Shown here: piece by piece, positions 7,614 to 11,435 of the stretch | Layout: every line of letters starts with the position of its first letter | Position numbering within the stretch: position 1 is the first letter of the stretch | Assembly: GCA_964546145.1 (NCBI GenBank) | Contig: CAZJIU010000069.1 | Location: 1 to 11,435 of the forward strand | DNA: 11,435 bases | Direction: 5' to 3' | Origin: CAZAKO01 sp964546145 | Lineage (GTDB): Bacteria; Fidelibacterota; UBA2242 | Program-made: the position numbers and the translations under genes | Notes under the pieces: model-generated | The model's input: only the letters and a program-made list of their open reading frames with translations | The model's database searches: none | What the model was told of the DNA's origin: nothing

Positions 7614-8432
7614 TTAAACCTCATCAGCCTCACCGACGATGACGATGCATTTTGTCGGGCATTTATCGGTAGGCAGGATTAGTTCTTTGGTGTATTTATC
7701 ATGGTCAACTACTGCCAAATTGTTTTCAACGATAAAACCAACACCATTGACTGCTTTTTCACAAATTTTACAGGCGATACAGGCAATGTTGCACACGGCT
7801 CGTGCATTTCTGCCCGAATCAAGATTGCGGCAGAGTACAAAGACATGATGACTAATAGGGTGTAGCTGAATAATATTGCGCGGACAGGCGCTGACGCAAT
7901 TTCCACAGCCGGTGCATTTCTTCCGGTCCACTTCGGGTAGACCAGCTGTGTTCATATGAATAGCATCGAAGGGACAGACGGCGACACAATCACCGTAGCC
8001 GATACAACCGTAGGCACAGGCTCTCTCGCCACCGCTAACCAAAGTAGCGGCAATACAGGATTTGATTCCGGTATAACGGGCTTTCTCTTTAACTACACCT
8101 TTTCCGCCCTGGCAGAATACTACCGCAACTTTACGTTCTTCAAAGGAAACCTCGACACCCAGGATTTCGGCGATTTTTGCCGCCGCTTCGGCTCCGCAGA
8201 CCGGACAGTTGGTTACCTGCGACTCGCCGCCTACCAGCTTCTCGGCAAAGTTGGCGCATCCGGCGTAACCGCAGCTGCCACAATTGGCGCCGGGTAAAAG
8301 ATCTCCAATCAGGGCAATCCGGGGATCCTCTTCAACGTGTAGTTTCTTATTAGCCAGCATCAGCATAATCGAAAAAAACAGACCCAAGCCACCCATACTG
8401 ATTATTGCATAAACTAAAGAGGTATAATTCAT
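7614..8432 (-). CDS. rnfB: Electron transport complex subunit RnfB (Fe-S protein)
   Basis: A 272-aa Fe-S subunit at the cytoplasmic face that takes electrons from ferredoxin into Rnf. Order: one N-terminal membrane helix (about 5-27); the 4Fe-4S domain with C51, C54, C59 and C76 (ANCGSCGYAGC...NCPVCG); a ferredoxin-type dicluster module with C139, C143, C149, C153 (CIGYGDCVAVCP) and C173, C176, C179, C183 (CTGCGNCVSACP); and a C-terminal module with C214, C218, C221, C224, C258 and C262. That last module looks like a second dicluster ferredoxin fold, but the fourth Cys of its first half and three of the second half are absent: CEKAV where KAC is usual, HDKYT where DKCT is usual. This leaves one coherent cluster set (C218/C221/C224 + C258). 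Start ATG 8432, GGAG eight bases upstream, 13 bases after rnfA. Confidence 0.96.
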   Translation of the reverse strand: MNYTSLVYAIISMGGLGLFFSIMLMLANKKLHVEEDPRIALIGDLLPGANCGSCGYAGCANFAEKLVGGESQVTNCPVCGAEAAAKIAEILGVEVSFEERKVAVVFCQGGKGVVKEKARYTGIKSCIAATLVSGGERACAYGCIGYGDCVAVCPFDAIHMNTAGLPEVDRKKCTGCGNCVSACPRNIIQLHPISHHVFVLCRNLDSGRNARAVCNIACIACKICEKAVNGVGFIVENNLAVVDHDKYTKELILPTDKCPTKCIVIVGEADEV

Positions 8433-8445
8433 TCTCTTACTCCGC

Positions 8446-9021
8446 TCAGATCAAGCCCGAAAAACCCATAAAAGCCAGTGCCAAACAACCGGCAACAATG
8501 AGCGTGATAGGTGCGCCCTTGAAATAACGTGGCACATCAGCCAGTTCCAGCTCTTCCCGGATTCCCGCCATGATGACGATTGCCAGCGTAAAACCAACTC
8601 CAGCGCTGAATCCAAAGACGATACTTTCCACAAAATTATATTGTTTTAGGACTAAAAATAAGGCAACCCCCAGAATAGCGCAGTTTGTCGTAATCAGCGG
8701 CAGGAAAATGCCGAGTGCATCATACAGCGGACGACTAACTTTTTTGATAAACATTTCCACTAATTGCACCAGTGAAGCGATGACGAGAATAAAGGACACT
8801 GTTTGTAAGAATTGAAGGTTTAGACCTTCGAGGATATATTTATTGAGTAACCAGGCCACAGCGGAAGCGAGTGTCATTACAAAGGTAGTTGCCAGGCCCA
8901 TACTGACTGATGGACCGATTTTTTTTGAGACTCCCACAAAAGGACAGATCCCTAGAAAATTTACCAGAACGTAGTTATTGACCAGCACAGCCGAGAGGAA
9001 AATTACCAGCAAATTGAACAT
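8446..9021 (-). CDS. rnfA: Electron transport complex subunit RnfA
   Basis: A 191-aa integral membrane subunit with six predicted helices, starting MFNLLVIFLS. RnfA and RnfE are homologous inverted partners in the membrane. The family's conserved cysteines are present: C26 in LGICPFVG and C114 in TTNCAILG, which in Rnf/Nqr contribute to an in-membrane [2Fe-2S] centre shared with RnfE. The frame stays open 31 codons upstream, but that stretch overlaps rnfE and is not membrane-like. ATG 9021 has a strong Shine-Dalgarno and gives the family's usual N-terminus. The start overlaps the rnfE stop by one base (TAATG), so translation is coupled. Full length, nothing missing. Confidence 0.96.
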   Translation of the reverse strand: MFNLLVIFLSAVLVNNYVLVNFLGICPFVGVSKKIGPSVSMGLATTFVMTLASAVAWLLNKYILEGLNLQFLQTVSFILVIASLVQLVEMFIKKVSRPLYDALGIFLPLITTNCAILGVALFLVLKQYNFVESIVFGFSAGVGFTLAIVIMAGIREELELADVPRYFKGAPITLIVAGCLALAFMGFSGLI

Positions 9022-9629
9022 TATTTTGCCCTCCTTGCATTCAGCCAGTTGCTCAGCCCGATCATCAGACCGAGGGTGATAAAAGCACCTGGCTGCAAGA
9101 CCATGACCATCCAAGGTTCAAAATTATCAGGCATTATTTGGATGGTGAAAATTGTCCCGACACCGATTAATTCGCGAATGGAGCCCAAAATTGTCAGAGT
9201 GAGGGTAAAGCCGATACTCATTCCGAGAGCGTCAAGGGTTGCTCTGCCGGGAGGATTTTTCGAGGCAAAGGCTTCCTGCCGGGCGAGAATGATGCAGTTG
9301 ACGACAATCAGCGGAACAAACGGTCCCAAAGCTTTGCTTATCTCGGGAAAATAGGCTGCTAATAGTTTATCGGCGATAGTCACAAAGGTGGCGATGACGA
9401 TAATAAAAGTAGGAATGCGGACTTCTTTGGGAATGATTTTACGGGCTGATGAAATTATCAAACTGGACATTACCAGAGTGAATATTACCGCCAGTCCCAT
9501 CGAGAATCCGTTAATTGCCGAATTGGTTACTGCCAGGGTAGGGCATAAGCCAATTAACATCCGTAATACCGGATTTTCATCCCAGAGACCTTTGAGGAAT
9601 TCGCGGGTTGGAGTATTTTTTTGTGCCAT
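9021..9629 (-). CDS. rnfE: Electron transport complex subunit RnfE
   Basis: A 202-aa integral membrane subunit, homologous to RnfA. Seen: N-terminal FLKGLWDENPVLRMLIGLCPTLAV with C29, and IVVNCIILARQEAFA with C112, the cysteine pair expected to complete the membrane Fe-S centre with RnfA. About six hydrophobic helices follow the family layout, with the GIGFTLTL-like segment (SIGFTLTLTILGSIREL) and a C-terminus NWLNARRAK. Start ATG 9629 lies 13 bases after the rnfG stop, with only a weak purine stretch upstream. The stop overlaps the rnfA start (TAATG). Length is normal. Confidence 0.96.
   Translation of the reverse strand: MAQKNTPTREFLKGLWDENPVLRMLIGLCPTLAVTNSAINGFSMGLAVIFTLVMSSLIISSARKIIPKEVRIPTFIIVIATFVTIADKLLAAYFPEISKALGPFVPLIVVNCIILARQEAFASKNPPGRATLDALGMSIGFTLTLTILGSIRELIGVGTIFTIQIMPDNFEPWMVMVLQPGAFITLGLMIGLSNWLNARRAK
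9029..9036 (-). promoter_or_regulatory. Ribosome binding site fixing the rnfA start
   Basis: AAGGAGGG inside the end of rnfE, seven bases before ATG 9021. It is the strongest ribosome site of the operon and argues against the longer upstream ATG at 9114. Confidence 0.8.
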
Positions 9630-9642
9630 CCTATTTTACTTT

Positions 9643-10722
9643 CTATTTGAGATAACTTGCACGATACATGGGAAGTGCATCGTTTAAAATTCTGATTACG
9701 GCTTCGGATGAAATTGTTGCCCCGGAAATTGCCATCACTTCGCCCTTTGCCGGATTGGGTGATTCTGTGACAATCGTAATTGGTTGAGCTATTTTCAATC
9801 CACTAAACTGATCAATAAACCAGGTTTCATTTTTCGGGTTATCTGAATCTTTGACGATCCGAGTGCCCCAGTCGGGGGTTTCATCTTGTTCAAGGATTCG
9901 CAGTTCCTGAATTGCCGAAAAATCCGGTTTGACGCAAACCCAGATTTTAATTGCACTCTGAAATCCCGCTCCACTGGTAATAAACAATATTCCGGTTATT
10001 TTACCCGATGAATTTTTTTTAAGATAGAAAGTTTTGCCATCTTTCTCTATTGTTTCTAAGCCATTAAGCATGGATTCCAAATTGCTATCATCCGGACATG
10101 AGGCTATATCTGTAGTGATGGGAATAATTCCCAGCGATGGATTTTTTTGGACTAATAGACGAGTGTCATTAATCGCAGTATTGATAATATCAACTACAGA
10201 TTTGGAGGTGATGGTGGCACCGGTGATAGCCATGATTTCACCGCTATTTTTATCAGGAGTTTTGTTTTTCACATAACTTATGGATTGTTTTACGATCAAC
10301 TTATTGAATTGCTCCGAGAACCACCGGGGGGAGCTTTTACTGGTTGGGTCGTCTTCGATTTTCGTACCCAGTCCGGGAGTCTCTTTTTGCTCCAAAATTT
10401 TGATTTTGACAATTTGCGAAAGGGTAGCATCCAGACCGACAAGAATTCTCAATTTGCTTTGAAATCCATTACCTTCTGCCAGAAAAGCGATGCCGTTTAC
10501 CTTATTCTGGTAATTATAGCCTAAGTATAATTCCCGGTCGTCAACTTGCTTGCTCTCGATTCGATCACTATAAGGCAGTACACTACTCAAAGCCTCCTTC
10601 AGGATTTTATCCTGATAGGCACTAATCTTGGGTTCGGTGAAGAGATTTAGAAATGCCAGTAACGAACCCGATAAAATTGCGCTCAAGGTCAAAACAAGAA
10701 CCAATTTGTAGGATTTTGTCAT
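9643..10722 (-). CDS. rnfG: RnfG with tandemly duplicated FMN-binding domain
   Basis: A 359-aa Rnf subunit, anchored by one N-terminal helix (about 6-28) with a periplasmic body. It passes electrons through FMN bound covalently to Thr. RnfG is usually about 180-220 aa; here the FMN-binding domain occurs twice. Copy 1 (about 63-183): GNGFQSKLRI, ILEQKETPGLGT, GEIMAITGAT with candidate flavinylated T170. Copy 2 (about 228-348): GAGFQSAIKI, ILEQDETPDWGT, GEVMAISGAT with candidate T336. The copies are collinear over about 120 residues but well diverged, so the duplication is old. Copy 2 has DW in place of the GL of ETPGLG, and both have Met where the ApbE recognition motif Dxx(S/T)GAT usually has Asp. 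Start ATG 10722 overlaps the rnfD stop (ATGA); GGAG lies nearby upstream. I see no frameshift, and a single continuous frame argues against an assembly error. Confidence 0.93.
   Translation of the reverse strand: MTKSYKLVLVLTLSAILSGSLLAFLNLFTEPKISAYQDKILKEALSSVLPYSDRIESKQVDDRELYLGYNYQNKVNGIAFLAEGNGFQSKLRILVGLDATLSQIVKIKILEQKETPGLGTKIEDDPTSKSSPRWFSEQFNKLIVKQSISYVKNKTPDKNSGEIMAITGATITSKSVVDIINTAINDTRLLVQKNPSLGIIPITTDIASCPDDSNLESMLNGLETIEKDGKTFYLKKNSSGKITGILFITSGAGFQSAIKIWVCVKPDFSAIQELRILEQDETPDWGTRIVKDSDNPKNETWFIDQFSGLKIAQPITIVTESPNPAKGEVMAISGATISSEAVIRILNDALPMYRASYLK
9679..10536 (-). repeat. Tandem protein-domain repeat within rnfG (two FMN-binding domains)
   Basis: Bases 10536-10174 encode copy 1 and 10041-9679 encode copy 2, separated by a linker of about 44 residues (residues 184-227) that contains Cys209. 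The match is at protein level only; the DNA copies are too diverged to recombine readily. Confidence 0.85.
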
Positions 10723-11435
10723 CGCACATTTTCTCCAAAAATAGTGGGTCTGGTGTAGCGATTAATCAGCGGCACAAATCCATCCATTATTAGAATAGAA
10801 TACATGACTCCTTCGGGTAGTCCACCGAATAAGCGAATAGTAGCGAGTAACAGTCCGGCGCCGCAGCCATAAATCCACATCCCTTTCGGGGTGATTGGTG
10901 AAGTCACCATATCGGTTGCCATAAAGAAAGCACCTAACATCAAACCACCGGAAAAGAGGTGGAATATCGGATCGGGATATTTTGCCGGATTCAAGATCCA
11001 GAATAGTCCGCCGATTAAAAAAACGCTTCCCAGATAACTGACGGGAATGCGCCAGTCAGCATATTTCTTAATCAATAAAAAGACACCACCAAGAATAATA
11101 AACAGGGCGCTTGTCTCACCAATGCAGCCGCCGACATTTCCCATAAACAGGTCAAACCAGGGAGTCAAGGTTTTTTCGAATTTAAACGAGCCCAGGGGAG
11201 TGGCGGTAGTAATTGCATCAATTGTAATTGGCGAAACCCAGGTGGTCATTTTGACCGAAAAACTGGCTTGAAGAAATGCCCGTCCGAGCAAAGCGGGATT
11301 GAAAATATTATAACCTAATCCACCAAAAATCTGCTTCCCGATACCGATAGCGAAAATAGAACCAAGAGCGGCGTACATTATTGGAAAAGTTGGCGGCAGC
11401 GTCATCGCCAGCAGTAGACCGGTCAGAAACGCACT
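10719..11435 (-). CDS. rnfD: Electron transport complex subunit RnfD (5' end outside window)
   Basis: The C-terminal 238 aa of RnfD; the frame is open to the right edge (SAFLTGLLLA precedes the first internal ATG at 11405), so that ATG is not the start. RnfD is a multi-helix membrane subunit homologous to NqrB that carries covalent FMN and takes part in ion translocation. Seen: LTGLLLAMTLPP, GKQIFGGLGYNIFNPALLGRAF (in part), the flavinylation motif DAITTATP (candidate Thr at partial residue 79, bases 11201-11199), and the conserved end ATDMVTSP...PEGVMYSILIMDGFVPLI. The motif keeps the Asp of Dxx(S/T)xAT, unlike RnfG. The stop overlaps the rnfG start. rnfC is expected upstream beyond the window. 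Confidence 0.96.
   Translation of the reverse strand, partial: SAFLTGLLLAMTLPPTFPIMYAALGSIFAIGIGKQIFGGLGYNIFNPALLGRAFLQASFSVKMTTWVSPITIDAITTATPLGSFKFEKTLTPWFDLFMGNVGGCIGETSALFIILGGVFLLIKKYADWRIPVSYLGSVFLIGGLFWILNPAKYPDPIFHLFSGGLMLGAFFMATDMVTSPITPKGMWIYGCGAGLLLATIRLFGGLPEGVMYSILIMDGFVPLINRYTRPTIFGENVR

Noticed and set aside
7956..8297. Plus-strand open frame of 113 codons antisense to rnfB
   Set aside because: It lies fully inside rnfB, which has complete family motifs; the antisense product is low-complexity Thr/Gly-rich without any recognisable domain or ribosome site.
9022..9114. 31-codon upstream extension of rnfA
   Set aside because: It overlaps the rnfE coding end, is hydrophilic and unlike RnfA; ATG 9021 has a strong Shine-Dalgarno and the normal N-terminus.
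10212..10230. TGGCAC-containing sigma-54 look-alike in rnfG
   Set aside because: Inside coding sequence, antisense, and with GG-to-GC spacing off by one.
11403..11405. ATG as the start of rnfD
   Set aside because: The frame continues upstream to the window edge with conserved RnfD membrane sequence, so this is an internal Met.
1..11435. CRISPR arrays, tRNA or rRNA genes, insertion sequences, long DNA repeats
   Set aside because: Read through on both strands; none was seen, and almost all bases are accounted for by coding sequence.

Overview
The window reads as a chromosomal stretch of a moderately AT-rich, Gram-negative, probably anaerobic or facultative bacterium. The protein features suggest a lineage around the Bacteroidota/FCB radiation: a very large sensor built from two-component-type beta-propeller repeats plus a Y_Y_Y domain, lipoprotein-type secreted proteins, and an Rnf complex in C-D-G-E-A-B-type order. 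This placement is inference; there is no rRNA or other phylogenetic marker. Coding density is high. I see no mobile element, tRNA, rRNA or CRISPR array.

Left part (1-4930, minus strand): a two-component system. A very long sensor histidine kinase (signal peptide, about 14 propeller blades, Y_Y_Y domain, one membrane segment, PAS, HisKA, HATPase) is followed, with an ATGA stop/start overlap, by an NtrC-type response regulator (receiver plus sigma-54 AAA+ domain). The regulator's DNA-binding end lies beyond base 1. A good sigma-70-like promoter sits just upstream of the kinase and indicates a GTG start at 4873 rather than the longer TTG or ATG alternatives.

Middle (5075-6139, plus strand): a divergently transcribed single gene for an exported parvulin-type peptidyl-prolyl isomerase, with a strong Shine-Dalgarno and a strong intrinsic terminator. 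The terminator stem extends into the last codons of the convergent gene.

Right part (6124-11435, minus strand): a tightly packed operon rnfD-rnfG-rnfE-rnfA-rnfB-rseC-apbE. rnfD runs off the right edge, and rnfC is expected further upstream, outside the window. The Rnf complex couples electron transfer between ferredoxin and NAD+ to ion movement across the inner membrane. RnfB carries Fe-S clusters, RnfA and RnfE hold the in-membrane cysteine pairs, and RnfD and RnfG carry FMN bound covalently to threonine. ApbE, encoded last, is the enzyme that attaches that FMN. RseC is a small redox or assembly-associated membrane protein often found with Rnf/Rsx genes.

The most noteworthy points are: (1) RnfG is nearly double the usual size because its FMN-binding domain is tandemly duplicated, with two potential flavinylation threonines; (2) the C-terminal ferredoxin-like module of RnfB has lost exactly the cysteines of one of its two clusters; (3) a Y_Y_Y propeller sensor is paired with a separate sigma-54 activator whose AAA+ motifs are off consensus.
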